Assembly (NCBI RefSeq): GCF_009569385.1
Contig: NZ_WBOF01000001.1
Location: 682,001 to 746,000, forward strand
Source: Streptomyces kaniharaensis
GTDB taxonomy: Bacteria; Actinomycetota; Actinomycetes; Streptomycetales; Streptomycetaceae
Direction of reading: 5' to 3'
Length of the DNA: 64,000 bases
Below, piece by piece: positions 50,413-59,380 of the stretch. Positions within the stretch are counted from its first letter, which is position 1. Each line of letters starts with the position of its first letter. Position numbers and translations under genes: made by a program. The notes beneath the pieces are model-generated. The model was not told the origin of the DNA. It saw nothing but the letters and a program-made list of their open reading frames with translations, and made no database searches.

Positions 50413-51267
50413 ATGTCGGATCCCGTCCACCCCGCCCGCTCCCTGTGGTGGCTCTTCGAGCCGGTGCACTCCGTCACCTACTTCTCGCCCGAGACCCGCG
50501 AGGCCTTCGAGGCGGCCGGGCTGCACGGCGCTTGGCGCACCTACTTCGCCAAGCGCGCGGCGCCGCTGGGCGCGGTGGACGCGCCGCCGGTGATCGCCAC
50601 GTTCTTCAGCTTCTCGCCGACGTTGGTCGAGTCTGTCGTGCCGGAGGTGTGGACGCATGCCGGCCCGGAGGAGTCCCTGGCGGCGCGGCTGAAGGGCGCG
50701 ACGGCGACGCTGGCCCGGCTCCTGGAGCACGTGAAGCCAGAGCAGGTGGAGCTGGCCGCCGACGCGCTGGAGGAGGCGGCGGCGCGCGTGGACTGCGCGG
50801 GACGGGTGCTCGCCGCGGCCAACGCCGCCCTGCCCCGGCCCTCCGACGTGCACGGGCGGCTGTGGCAGGCCGCGACCGTGCTGCGCGAGCACCGCGGGGA
50901 CGGCCACGTGGCCGCGCTGGTCGCGGCCGGGCTCGACGGCTGCGAGGCGGTGGTGATCAGCTGCGCGCTGGGCGTCCGGCGCGACGTGCTGCAGCCGCGG
51001 CGCGGGTGGACGGACGAGGAGTGGGAGGCCGCGGCGGCCCGGCTGGTCGAGCGGGGCTGGCTGACGGCGGAGGGCACGGTCACCGAGCTCGGCCGGATCC
51101 GGCACCAGGCCCTGGAGGCCGCCACCGACATGGCCGCCGGCCGGGTGTTGGAGAGCCACTCGCGCGACCAACTCGACCGTCTGACCGCCGCGTTGGAGCC
51201 GATCGCGGCGCTGTGCGGCGGCGAGATCCCGGTCGACCTGCTCCGCCTGCCGAGCGTCAGGCGGTGA
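50413..51267 (+). CDS. SCO6745-family protein
   Basis: The 284-residue product starts at ATG 50413 after GAGGAAGG. It has the actinobacterial SCO6745-like pattern: LWWLFEPVHSVTYFSPE, FFSFSPTLVESVVPEVW, followed by a winged-helix-like C-terminal half (RLVERGWLTAEGTVTELGRIR). Its role is not established, but the C-terminus suggests a helix-turn-helix fold. Its 3' end overlaps the convergent C39-like gene by 11 bp. Confidence 0.75.
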   Translation: MSDPVHPARSLWWLFEPVHSVTYFSPETREAFEAAGLHGAWRTYFAKRAAPLGAVDAPPVIATFFSFSPTLVESVVPEVWTHAGPEESLAARLKGATATLARLLEHVKPEQVELAADALEEAAARVDCAGRVLAAANAALPRPSDVHGRLWQAATVLREHRGDGHVAALVAAGLDGCEAVVISCALGVRRDVLQPRRGWTDEEWEAAAARLVERGWLTAEGTVTELGRIRHQALEAATDMAAGRVLESHSRDQLDRLTAALEPIAALCGGEIPVDLLRLPSVRR

Positions 51268-51955
51268 CAGGCCGTTCTCCGGTGGGCGGCCCCTCTCCGG
51301 CCGTCCCCTCTCCGGCCGCCGGCCCGAGCCCGACGGGCGGCCCGAGGACGATCCCCCGCCCCGCGTAGAACCGCCCGAACGACCGCCACGGCACGTGCGC
51401 GAAGGCCTGCGACCCGCCCGGGAAACCGGACGGGTTGTGGATCACCAGCGCCGTGCTCGTGGCGCCCACCGCCAGCACCAGGTGCCCGCCCCGCCGGACC
51501 GGCCGCGGGCCCTCCGGCTCCCGGATCGACGGGTGCACGGACAGCATGGCCAGCCGCCCGCCGGACACCTCCCCCGCCACCTCCTCGGGCGTCAGCTCCC
51601 CCGCCTGTGCGGCCAGCCCCCACCGCTCCCGGACGTACGCGGCGAACGGCGTGTGGATCAGCCCGCGCAGGCTGTCGCCGTCCCGGACGTACGCGCCCGC
51701 CGCCACGCACTCCTCGGCTAGCCCGAGCGCGACCGGGGCCACGCCCCACCAGTAGTCCAGCGCCATCCGCAGGCAGGCCACCCCGCACAGCCGCCACGAC
51801 CACCACGCGTACTCCTCCGGCGTGGCCGCCCCCGACTGGCCCCACCGGGGGTCCTCGGCGGCGCTCAGCTCCCCGTCCACGATCGCCCGCACCAGCTCGG
51901 CCGACTCCCACTGCGCGTAGTACGGCACCTCGTGCACAACCGCCTCGTCCACCAT
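51257..51955 (-). CDS. C39-like peptidase fold protein
   Basis: The 232-residue product has a papain-like pattern with Cys57 in WSWRLCGVACLRMAL, a His in RRGGHLVLAVGA and an Asn in LVIHNPSGF, as in C39-like proteins. There is no signal peptide, so it acts in the cytosol or is exported by another route. Protease activity is likely but unproven, because bacteriocin-type substrates and ABC partners are lacking nearby. Confidence 0.72.
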   Translation of the reverse strand: MVDEAVVHEVPYYAQWESAELVRAIVDGELSAAEDPRWGQSGAATPEEYAWWSWRLCGVACLRMALDYWWGVAPVALGLAEECVAAGAYVRDGDSLRGLIHTPFAAYVRERWGLAAQAGELTPEEVAGEVSGGRLAMLSVHPSIREPEGPRPVRRGGHLVLAVGATSTALVIHNPSGFPGGSQAFAHVPWRSFGRFYAGRGIVLGPPVGLGPAAGEGTAGEGPPTGERPVTA

Positions 51956-52028
51956 CCCCCGACGCTCTCACGCCACCCGCCCGGGCCGCCGCCGACACGG
52001 CCCTCGACGCCCCCTACTGGTCGCCCCG

Positions 52029-52063
52029 AACCCCGGCCCGGGCGAAGCACCGGGGCCGGGGGC
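52029..52063 (-). terminator. Terminator-like hairpin after the aldo/keto reductase gene
   Basis: CCCCGGCCC at 52031-52039 can pair with GGGCCGGGG at 52053-52061 around a 13-nt loop, 14 bp past the stop at 52077 on the minus strand. It should end the aldo/keto reductase transcript. Confidence 0.5.
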
Positions 52064-52076
52064 GACGTCCGCGCGC

Positions 52077-53063
52077 CTACCAGGCGTAGTCCTCCGGGGC
52101 CGGCCGGTGGCCGGGGAAGATCTCGTCGAGGCGGTCCAGCGTCTTCCGGTCGAGCCGGAGGTCGAGGGCGGCGACCGCCGCGTCCAGGTGGGCCGGGGTG
52201 CGCGGGCCGATGATGGGGGCGGTGACGGCGGGGCGGGTGAGGAGCCAGGCGAGGGCGAGGTCGGCGGGGTCGGTGCCGAGTTCGGCGGCGAAGTCCTCGT
52301 AGGCCTGGATGCGGTCGCGGTGGCCGGCGAGGAGCTCGCTCGCCCGGGCCGTCGCGCCGCGGACGAGGGTGCCCTCGCGTTCCTTGCGGAGCACCCCGCC
52401 GAGCAGGCCGCTGCGCAATGGGGACCAGGGCAGCAGGCCGAGGCCGTAGTGCTGGAGGGCGGGGACGACCTCCAGCTCGACGGCGCGGTCGAGCAGGTTG
52501 TAGAGGGACTGCTCGCTGACCAGGCCGAGGAAGTGGCGGGCGCGGGCGGCTTCCTGGGCCTGGGCGATGTGCCAGCCGGCGAAGTTGCTGGAGCCGACAT
52601 AGATGATCTTGCCCTGGGCGACCAGGACCTCCATCGCCTGCCAGATCTCCTCCCACGGCGTGTCCCGGTCGATGTGGTGCATCTGGTAGAGGTCGATGTG
52701 GTCGGTGTCGAGACGGCGGAGGCTGGCGTCGACGGCTCTGCGGATGGCGAGCGCGGAGAGGCGGCCCTCGTTGGGCCAGTCGCCCATCGCGGCGTAGGCC
52801 TTGGTGGCGAGGACGGTCCGTTCGCGGCGTCCGCCGCCCTGGGCGAACCAGCGGCCGATGATCTCCTCGGTGCGGCCCTTGAGGTTGCCCCGGCTGTCGC
52901 GGCCGTAGGCGTTGGCGGTGTCGAAGAAGTTGATGCCCCGGTCGTGGGCGGTGTCCATGATGCGGTGGGCGTCGGACTCCTCGGTGTGGGGGCCGAAGTT
53001 CATGGTGCCCAGGCAGAGTCGGGAGACGGTCAGGCCGGTGCGGCCGAGGTGGGTGTACTCCAT
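52077..53063 (-). CDS. Aldo/keto reductase
   Basis: The 328-residue product has the AKR pattern: GRTGLTVSRLCLGTMNFG, INFFDTANAYG with the catalytic Asp and Tyr, a Lys in VLATKAYA and His in YQMHHID, plus the NADPH segment GPRTPAHLDAAVAALDL. It reduces aldehydes or ketones with NADPH. Its ATG at 53063 has no clear Shine-Dalgarno sequence, and it follows the ABC permease by 58 nt, so it may be read from the same transcript. Confidence 0.9.
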   Translation of the reverse strand: MEYTHLGRTGLTVSRLCLGTMNFGPHTEESDAHRIMDTAHDRGINFFDTANAYGRDSRGNLKGRTEEIIGRWFAQGGGRRERTVLATKAYAAMGDWPNEGRLSALAIRRAVDASLRRLDTDHIDLYQMHHIDRDTPWEEIWQAMEVLVAQGKIIYVGSSNFAGWHIAQAQEAARARHFLGLVSEQSLYNLLDRAVELEVVPALQHYGLGLLPWSPLRSGLLGGVLRKEREGTLVRGATARASELLAGHRDRIQAYEDFAAELGTDPADLALAWLLTRPAVTAPIIGPRTPAHLDAAVAALDLRLDRKTLDRLDEIFPGHRPAPEDYAW

Positions 53064-53121
53064 GGGGCCCACCCTCGGCCGCACCGGCACCGGTGTCCAG
53101 CACCTGCACCGATCCGGCGGG

Positions 53122-53940
53122 TCACCGCCCGTGTGTGGCGAACTTCCTTACGGCCAGCGGGATGCACAGCGCGAGCAGCAGCACGCTCCAGAGCAGCGAG
53201 GCGAGCGCGGCGTGCTGCATGGGCCAGGCGTCGCCGGGTGCGGAGGGGTTGGCGAACAGTTCGCGACACGCCTGGACGACGGCGCTGATCGGGTTCCAGT
53301 CGGCGACGGTCCGCAGCCAGCCGGGCATGCCTCCGGTCGGCACGTAGGCGTTGGTGATCATCGCCAACGGGAAGACGGCGACGGAGAGTTGTCCGGCGGC
53401 CTCCTCCTTGCCGACGGCGAGCCCGAGGCACGTCCCGACCCAGGTCATCACGAACCGGAAGAGCAGCAGCAGCCCGAACGCGCCCGCCGTGTCGGCGAGT
53501 CCGTGCCGGGCGCGCCAGCCGGCGGCGAGGCCGACGAGAGCGAGCAGGGCCAGGACGACGACGCTGACCAGCAGGTCGGCCAGGGTCTGCCCGAGCAGGA
53601 GGCCGGTGCGGGAGACCGGCATCGAGCGCAGCCGGTCGGTGACGCCGCGCCCGACGTCGCGGGCGGCGCCGACCATGGTGGGCATGATGCCGTTGGTGGC
53701 GACCATGGCGAACAGGCCGGGCATCAGGAACTCCCGGTAGTCGCCCCCGCCCGGCACCTGGATGGCGCTGCCGAAGACGTACCCGAAGACCACCACCATG
53801 ACCACCGGGACGCCCAGCGATGCGGCCAACAGGCCGGGCGAGTGGCGGTAGTTGAGGAGGATGCGGAGCATCGACGTCCAGGTGTCGCAGGCCAGCCGGG
53901 TGGAACGGTCCACGCCCGGGGCGGCGTACGTGGCGGCCAT
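53122..53940 (-). CDS. ABC-2 type drug exporter permease (DrrB-like)
   Basis: The 272-residue product has six likely membrane helices and the ABC-2 permease pattern (LLAASLGVPVVMVVVFGYVFG, GRGVTDRLRSMPVSRTGLLLG, VFPLAMITNAYVPTGGMPGW). Its ATG shares a base with the stop of the ATPase gene (TGATG), so the two are coupled. It exports a hydrophobic compound, by homology to daunorubicin exporters, under control of the divergent TetR protein. Confidence 0.88.
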   Translation of the reverse strand: MAATYAAPGVDRSTRLACDTWTSMLRILLNYRHSPGLLAASLGVPVVMVVVFGYVFGSAIQVPGGGDYREFLMPGLFAMVATNGIMPTMVGAARDVGRGVTDRLRSMPVSRTGLLLGQTLADLLVSVVVLALLALVGLAAGWRARHGLADTAGAFGLLLLFRFVMTWVGTCLGLAVGKEEAAGQLSVAVFPLAMITNAYVPTGGMPGWLRTVADWNPISAVVQACRELFANPSAPGDAWPMQHAALASLLWSVLLLALCIPLAVRKFATHGR

Positions 53941-54914
53941 CAGGCGGCCCTCCTCGGGGTGGCGGAGGCGGTGAGCGCGAGGAACACGTCGTCCAGCGAG
54001 GGCGCCCGCACCGCGACGTCCTGCGCGACGACGCCCCGCGCGTCCAGCTCCCGTACGAGGGAAGGGAGCTGGACCTCGACGCCCGGCGGTGTCACCACCG
54101 TGACCAGCCGCTCGGCGACGTCCACCTGCGCGTCCCCGCCGGAGAGCGCGGACAGCACCACGGCGGCGGCGCCGAGTTGGTCCTGGTCGGCGAGGGTGAC
54201 GGACAGCCGGCTGCCGATCGCCGCCTTGAGCCGGGCCGGGGGGCCGGTGGCGATCGCGGCACCGTGGTCGACGACCACGATGTCGTCGGCGAGCCGGTCG
54301 GCCTCCTCCAGGTACTGGGTGGTGAGCAGCACGGTGGTGCCGCCGCTCGCCAGTTCCTCGACGGTGTCCCAGATCTCCTGGCGGCTGCGCGGGTCGAGCC
54401 CGGTGGTGGGCTCGTCGAGGAAGAGCACCGGCGGGCTGGTGACGAGGCTGGCGATCAGGTCGAGGCGCCGCCGCATGCCGCCGGAGTAGGTGCGGACGAG
54501 CCGGCCGCCGGCCTCGGCGAGGCCGAAGCGCATCAGCAGTTCGTCGGCGCGGGCCCGGGCCCGGCGGGCGCCGAGGCGGTGCAGCCGGCCGAACAGGTGC
54601 AGGTTGTCACGCCCGGTGATGCCCTCGTCGACGGCGGCGTGCTGCCCGGCCAGGCCGATGGCGCGCCGGACGGCCTCGGCCTCGCGGGCGACGTCGTGCC
54701 CGGCGACCCGGGCGGTGCCCCGGTCGGGCCCGACGAGGGTGGCGAGGACGCGGACGGCGGTGGTCTTGCCAGCGCCGTTGGGGCCGAGCAGGCCGCAGAC
54801 CGTCCCGGCGGGGACGGTGAGGTCGAGGCCGCGCAGGGCCTCGGTGGTGCCGAAGCGTTTCTCCACGCCCGCCATCTCGATGGCGGGCGCGGCGGTCCGG
54901 ACGACAGGGGACAT
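53940..54914 (-). CDS. ABC exporter ATP-binding protein (DrrA-like)
   Basis: The 324-residue ATPase has Walker A GPNGAGKT, signature YSGGMRRRLDLIASLV, Walker B LFLDEPTTGLDPRSRQ and a DrrA-type C-terminal domain of about 90 residues. It powers the permease encoded directly downstream. Operators for the divergent TetR gene lie just upstream. Confidence 0.92.
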   Translation of the reverse strand: MSPVVRTAAPAIEMAGVEKRFGTTEALRGLDLTVPAGTVCGLLGPNGAGKTTAVRVLATLVGPDRGTARVAGHDVAREAEAVRRAIGLAGQHAAVDEGITGRDNLHLFGRLHRLGARRARARADELLMRFGLAEAGGRLVRTYSGGMRRRLDLIASLVTSPPVLFLDEPTTGLDPRSRQEIWDTVEELASGGTTVLLTTQYLEEADRLADDIVVVDHGAAIATGPPARLKAAIGSRLSVTLADQDQLGAAAVVLSALSGGDAQVDVAERLVTVVTPPGVEVQLPSLVRELDARGVVAQDVAVRAPSLDDVFLALTASATPRRAA

Positions 54915-54929
54915 GACTCCACCCTTCTC

Positions 54930-54987
54930 TAGGTACACCGTACGTAGAAGCGCGCGCGAGCTCATCGTACTACGTACGCCGTACGTA
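54930..54987. promoter_or_regulatory. Paired TetR-type operators between drrA-like and tetR genes
   Basis: TACGTACGCCGTACGTA at 54971-54987 is a perfect 17-bp palindrome (8-bp arms, central C). TAGGTACACCGTACGTA at 54930-54946 matches it except at two positions. The centres are 41 bp apart, about four helical turns, and lie in the divergent promoter of the exporter and the regulator. Autorepression and export control by the TetR protein are strongly suggested. Confidence 0.8.
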
Positions 54988-55017
54988 TCTAAGATGGGTG
55001 AGCGAGGTGATCTTCCA

Positions 55018-55779
55018 GTGCCGTCCAGCAAGCCCCCGACCAGCCCGGAACCCGGCCGCGGAACCGGCCCGGATCGACCGGAGAGGCCGACGCCCCCCGA
55101 GGCGCCCGAGCTGATCTGGCTGCGCCCCGAGCGCACCGGGCGCGGCCCCCGCCCGGCCCACAGCCGCGCCTCGATCGCCGCCGCCGCGATCGGCATCGCC
55201 GACGCCGAGGGCCTGGACGCCGCCTCCATGCGCCGGGTCGCCGCCGCGCTCGGCGCGGGCACCATGTCGCTCTACAACTACGTGCCGAAGAAGGAACACC
55301 TGCTCGATCTGATGCTCGACGCCGCCGTGGGCGAGTACGAGCTCCCGCCCGCGCCAAGCGGTGACTGCCGGGCCGACCTCGTCGGCCTCGCCCACCAGCA
55401 GCTGGCGATCTTCCGCCGGCACCCCTGGCTGCCCGCCCTGGTCCTCGCCCGCCCGAGCATCGGGCCCAACGCCCTGCGCTACACCGACCACTTCCTCGCC
55501 ATCACGGCTCCCACCGGCCTCGGCGGCGGCGCGAGGATGGAGGCGATGGCGCTGTTCAACGGCTTCATCTGCCAGTTCGCGCAGTACGAGCAGACGGCGG
55601 CGGCCGGCGCCAAGTGGCAGGCGGAGATGATCGGTTACCTCACCCAGGCCGCGATGAGCGGCGAATTCCCCAACCTGGCCCAGGCGTTCGCGACGTCCGG
55701 GCCGCCCGCCGATCCGGACTCCACCTTCGACCGCTCACTGGACCGGGTCATCACCGCCATGCTGGCGCCCACGCCGTAA
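55018..55779 (+). CDS. TetR-family transcriptional repressor
   Basis: From GTG at 55018 (GAGGTGA upstream) the product is 253 residues; an ATG at 54994 would add 8 residues but has no Shine-Dalgarno and lies 7 bp from the palindrome. The HTH is IAAAAIGIADAEGLDAASMR and VAAALGAGTMSLYNYVPKKE. The C-terminal half resembles the TetR_C group seen with drug exporters. It is divergent from the DrrAB-like genes and probably binds the two operators between them, releasing on drug binding. Confidence 0.88.
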   Translation: MPSSKPPTSPEPGRGTGPDRPERPTPPEAPELIWLRPERTGRGPRPAHSRASIAAAAIGIADAEGLDAASMRRVAAALGAGTMSLYNYVPKKEHLLDLMLDAAVGEYELPPAPSGDCRADLVGLAHQQLAIFRRHPWLPALVLARPSIGPNALRYTDHFLAITAPTGLGGGARMEAMALFNGFICQFAQYEQTAAAGAKWQAEMIGYLTQAAMSGEFPNLAQAFATSGPPADPDSTFDRSLDRVITAMLAPTP

Positions 55780-55794
55780 CGACGGCAGCACGAC

Positions 55795-55828
55795 GGGCCC
55801 GGCCGCCGAGCGCACGGCAGCCGGGCCC
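55795..55828. terminator. Terminator hairpin between tetR and CBS-like genes
   Basis: A 9-bp perfect stem (55795-55803 with 55820-55828) with a 16-nt loop lies between convergent stops at 55779 and 55852. It may stop both transcripts. Confidence 0.55.
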
Positions 55829-55851
55829 GCACGTCGCGGACGGACGCCCCG

Positions 55852-57234
55852 CTACACGCCGAACCGCCCCCGGTGCAGCACCGCAGCCGCACGGCCGTCG
55901 ACCAGCACCAGCACCGCCTCGTGCGCGTCCCCCAGCACCGCCCGCACCTCGGCCGGCGACTGGCCGACACCCACCGTCGGCAGCGCCGGGCCGAGCAGCG
56001 CGCTCAGCGGGCCGTCGGGCTTCGCGCTCCCGTCCGCGAGCCCCGACTCCAGCACCGCCCGCGACACCGAGCCGACCACCTCCGTCGCGCTCACCCCGTA
56101 CGGCCGGGCCGCCCGCGCCAGGACGGCCGGTGCGACGCCGCCCGGCACCGCGCACAGCGCCTCCAGCGCCTCACCGACGGTCGCGTCCGCGGCGACCGTC
56201 ACCAGCGGCGCGGCAGCATCGAGCAGCGAGCGGACGGTCTCGGCTCCCGGCTCCTCCAGGAAGCCCCACTGGCGCATCCAGTCGTCGCTGTGCACCTTGG
56301 ACAGGTACGACCGCCCGGAGTCGGGCAGCAGCACCACGACCAGGTCGTCCGGCCCGAGCCGCCGCGCCACCCGGAGGGCCGCCGCCACCGCCGCGCCCGA
56401 CGACGGCCCGGCCAGCAGGCCTTCCGTCCTGGCTAGTTGACGTGCCGTCAGCAGCGACTCCCGGTCGGGGACCCGCTCGAAGGCGTCGACCACGTCCTCC
56501 CGGTAGGCCTGCGGCCAGCGGTCCTCGACGGTCTCGGGGTGGAGGAAGTGGCCGATGCTCTCGACGAAGTACGGGCTGCCGTCCCCGCCCCCGTACAGCG
56601 AGGACTGCGGATCCGCCCCGACCACGGTCACCGCGCCGCCGGACACCTGCTTCAGGTACCCGCCGGTGCCGCTGATGGTGCCGCCGGTGCCGACGCCCGC
56701 GACGAAGTGGGTGATCCGGCCGCCGGTCTGTTCCCAGATCTCGGGGCCGGTGGTCCGCACGTGGGCGTCGGGGTTGGCCGGGTTGTCGTACTGGTTGGCG
56801 AGCCAGGCGCCGGGGATCTCGGCGGCGAGCCGCTCGACGACGTTGAACAGGTGGGCCGGGTCCTCGCGCGGCAAGGCGGTCGCGGCGGTCACCACCTCGG
56901 CACCGTACGCCCGCAGGATGTCCGACTTCTCGGCCGCCGACCGGTCGGACACCCCGGCGATCACCCGGTAGCCGCGCTGCCGGCCCACGATGGCCAGGCC
57001 GATGCCGGTGTTGCCGGAGGTCGCCTCGATGATCGTCCCGCCGGGCCGCAGCAGGCCCTCCCTTTCGGCGGCGAGCACCATCGACAGCGCGGCCCGGTCC
57101 TTGACGCTGCCGCCGATGCTGAGGAACTCCGCCTTGGCGTAGACGGGCGCACCGAGCCCGGCGCCGAGGCGCGCGAGCCGGAACAGGGGCGTCCCGCCGA
57201 TCGCGTCCACTACGTTGTCGTGCACCGCCGCCAT
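55852..57234 (-). CDS. Cystathionine beta-synthase-like PLP enzyme
   Basis: The 460-residue product has the fold-type II core with PLP-lysine in GGSVKDRAAL, EATSGNTGIGLAIVGRQRGY and GVGTGGTISG. After residue 320 two CBS regulatory domains follow, which is the full-length CBS arrangement of actinobacteria. It condenses serine and homocysteine to cystathionine, or acts as an O-acetylserine sulfhydrylase, in sulfur amino acid metabolism. A divergent 305-bp region separates it from the next gene. Confidence 0.9.
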   Translation of the reverse strand: MAAVHDNVVDAIGGTPLFRLARLGAGLGAPVYAKAEFLSIGGSVKDRAALSMVLAAEREGLLRPGGTIIEATSGNTGIGLAIVGRQRGYRVIAGVSDRSAAEKSDILRAYGAEVVTAATALPREDPAHLFNVVERLAAEIPGAWLANQYDNPANPDAHVRTTGPEIWEQTGGRITHFVAGVGTGGTISGTGGYLKQVSGGAVTVVGADPQSSLYGGGDGSPYFVESIGHFLHPETVEDRWPQAYREDVVDAFERVPDRESLLTARQLARTEGLLAGPSSGAAVAAALRVARRLGPDDLVVVLLPDSGRSYLSKVHSDDWMRQWGFLEEPGAETVRSLLDAAAPLVTVAADATVGEALEALCAVPGGVAPAVLARAARPYGVSATEVVGSVSRAVLESGLADGSAKPDGPLSALLGPALPTVGVGQSPAEVRAVLGDAHEAVLVLVDGRAAAVLHRGRFGV

Positions 57235-57539
57235 CGCGGCCTCCTTAGGTCGTCGTCCGACGAGTCGCCGCCACCGGCCCGAGCGGCGGGGACCCCGGGT
57301 TCGGGCGCACCCGGACGTCCCGCTCGCGGACGTCGATCTCGCGTCCGACCGGCGCGCCGCCCGGCCACCGCCGCTCCCACGGCGCGCTCAGCGCCTCCCG
57401 GTCCACCCGCGTCCCCCGTCGCCCGCCCACCATCATGCCCGACGCCGATCCCCCGCCAGGGGGAGGCACCCGGCACCTGGGCAGGAGGCCGACCGCATCT
57501 ACGCCCGGCAGGGTGGAACCCGACGGAAGGGGAGCGAAC
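57235..57539. promoter_or_regulatory. Divergent region between CBS-like and membrane-protein genes
   Basis: The 305 bp between the two starts should hold promoters in both directions. I see no repeats, small genes or riboswitch features in it. Confidence 0.4.
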
Positions 57540-58025
57540 ATGACGGCACGACAGGCAACCACCACGCGGGCAGTCGCCCTGGCGGGCGCTCTCGCCCTCC
57601 CCTACATCGCCGTCAAGTCCTACTGGGCGGCGGGCGGCCGGGCGGGGCTCGCCGACGGCTTCGAGCTGGCGGGCGAGTTCGAGCGCAACGGCGCGCCCGA
57701 GGCCCTGGTGTGGTTGGAGCGGCACGGCGTCGACTTCACGGCCGTGCTGGCGCTCGCCGGGCTGGCGGTCGCCGCCGCCCTGGTCCTCCCGTTCGGCCGC
57801 CGCATCCCGGCGCGCCTGCTGCTCGTCCCGGCCGGGGCGGGGGCGCTGCTGGCCGCGTACGGCACCTTGACGGCCCTGGTCGCGCTCGCCGGGAACGGCG
57901 GCCGGGGCCCGGTGACGGGGTGGGTCGTGCCCGCCGGCACCGGCGCGTTCGTGGGGATCGGGACGGCACTGGCCGCTGCCGCCTGGTCCCGGCTGCGCCG
58001 TGACGACCGCCCCGTCACCGTCTGA
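57540..58025 (+). CDS. Small integral membrane protein, unknown function
   Basis: From ATG at 57540 (GGAAGGGGAG upstream) the product is 161 residues with four likely membrane segments (AVALAGALALPYIAV, FTAVLALAGLAVAAALVL, LLLVPAGAGALLAAYGTL and VVPAGTGAFVGIGTALAAAA). No metal or transport motif is visible. I do not recognise the family. Confidence 0.7.
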   Translation: MTARQATTTRAVALAGALALPYIAVKSYWAAGGRAGLADGFELAGEFERNGAPEALVWLERHGVDFTAVLALAGLAVAAALVLPFGRRIPARLLLVPAGAGALLAAYGTLTALVALAGNGGRGPVTGWVVPAGTGAFVGIGTALAAAAWSRLRRDDRPVTV

Positions 58026-58029
58026 AGGG

Positions 58030-58061
58030 GGCCCGCCGGGCGGTCACCTGCCCGGCGGGCC
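58030..58061 (+). terminator. Terminator after the small membrane-protein gene
   Basis: A perfect 12-bp stem (58030-58041 with 58050-58061), loop 8 nt, lies 5 bp after the stop codon at 58025. Confidence 0.7.
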
Positions 58062-58172
58062 TGCGGACTCCCCCGAGACCCGCAGCACAGAGGTCGGCGA
58101 GAGGCTCGACGAGCAGCCCCATCGCGACGGGTCCAGACTCCCGCCGAATCCGGCCGGTGTCATTGACGGAGC

Positions 58173-58251
58173 GTCCACACTTCTTGACACCACGTCCACA
58201 GCCACCGGTGGACGGGCCGCCCGGCTCCGGTGCATCGTTGGGCTGTCCACA
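58173..58251 (+). repeat. Three GTCCACA repeats before the AraC-type gene
   Basis: GTCCACA occurs at 58173-58179, 58194-58200 and 58245-58251. The first two are 21 bp apart, two helical turns, which suits side-by-side binding by an AraC-type protein. They lie 31-103 bp upstream of the regulator's GTG, so they may be autoregulatory sites. Confidence 0.4.
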
Positions 58252-58281
58252 CCCGGGCCGGGCGAAGGGGAACAGCTTTCC

Positions 58282-59265
58282 GTGCTGGAGCAGACCGTGT
58301 ACCGCAGCGAGGACGTCCCGGCCGCGGACCGGTTCGACTGCTGGCGCCGGCTCGTCCGGCAGACGCACGCCCCGCTCGACCTGACGACCCCGCACACCGA
58401 GGACTTCCGGGCCGTCCAGCGGGTGCTGCACCTCGACGGGCTGTCGGTCTGGCCCTGCACGTTCAAGCCGGTGCTCTTCCGCCGCACACCCCGCCTGATC
58501 CGCGCCTCCGACCCGGAGTCCGTCAACGTCTCGCTCCCGATCAGCGGCCCGCTGGAGAGCACCCTCGGCGACCACCAGGCCGTCTACCCGCCGTACAGCC
58601 TCTGCGTGGTGAGCAGTTCCCGTCCCATCGACGTCTGGGCGGGCCGCACCGGCGCCCGCCACACCGGCATCGGCCTGGAGATCCCCCGCACCCGGCTCAC
58701 CCTCCCCCGCGACGGCGTCGCCCGGCTGGCCAACCGTCCACTGCCGACCGACCACGGCTTCGGCGCGGTGCTCGCCCAGCTCCTGCTCCAGATCACCCGG
58801 GAGACCGACCACTACCAGCCCTCCGACGGTCCGCGGCTGGCCGCCGTCATCGCCGAGGTGGTGTCCTCGCTGTTCGCCGCGGCGCTGGAGACCCGGCCCG
58901 CCTCGGCAGGACCGGGCCGCGTCGCGCTGCTGCTCCGGATCAAGTCGTTCATCACCGACCACCTGCACGACCCGGACCTCACCCCGGCCACGGTCGCCGC
59001 CGCGCACCACATCTCGCTGAGCTACCTGCACCGGCTCTTCCAGGAGGACGGCACCAGCGTGTCCGCCTGGACCCGACGGCGCCGTCTCGACCGCGCCCGC
59101 CGCGACCTCGCCGACCCCGGCCTCAACGCTCTCCCCGTCCACGCCATCGCCACCCGCTGGGGCTTCCGGCACGCCTCCGACTTCACCCGCGCCTTCCGCA
59201 CCACCTACGGCACCTGCCCCCGCGACTACCGCCGCGACCACCAACTGCCCGGCCCGGGCGACTGA
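58282..59265 (+). CDS. AraC-family transcriptional regulator
   Basis: From GTG at 58282 (GAAGGGGA upstream) the product is 327 residues. The N-terminal AraC_binding_2 type domain (PAADRFDCWRRLV, SLPISGPLESTLG) is followed by a double HTH: ATVAAAHHISLSYLHRLFQE and VHAIATRWGFRHASDFTRAF. Targets are unknown; the adjacent serine hydrolase gene is one candidate. Sequence upstream of the GTG in the same frame lacks coding character. Confidence 0.88.
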   Translation: MLEQTVYRSEDVPAADRFDCWRRLVRQTHAPLDLTTPHTEDFRAVQRVLHLDGLSVWPCTFKPVLFRRTPRLIRASDPESVNVSLPISGPLESTLGDHQAVYPPYSLCVVSSSRPIDVWAGRTGARHTGIGLEIPRTRLTLPRDGVARLANRPLPTDHGFGAVLAQLLLQITRETDHYQPSDGPRLAAVIAEVVSSLFAAALETRPASAGPGRVALLLRIKSFITDHLHDPDLTPATVAAAHHISLSYLHRLFQEDGTSVSAWTRRRRLDRARRDLADPGLNALPVHAIATRWGFRHASDFTRAFRTTYGTCPRDYRRDHQLPGPGD

Positions 59266-59380
59266 TCACGGCACGCCCGGTAGCACCGCACGACCGCACC
59301 GATCGAAACCCGTCGCACCGACCGCCCTCCTCCCGTACCGTGGACCAGTCGATGATCTTGAACCGAGCGCGAGGGACATC

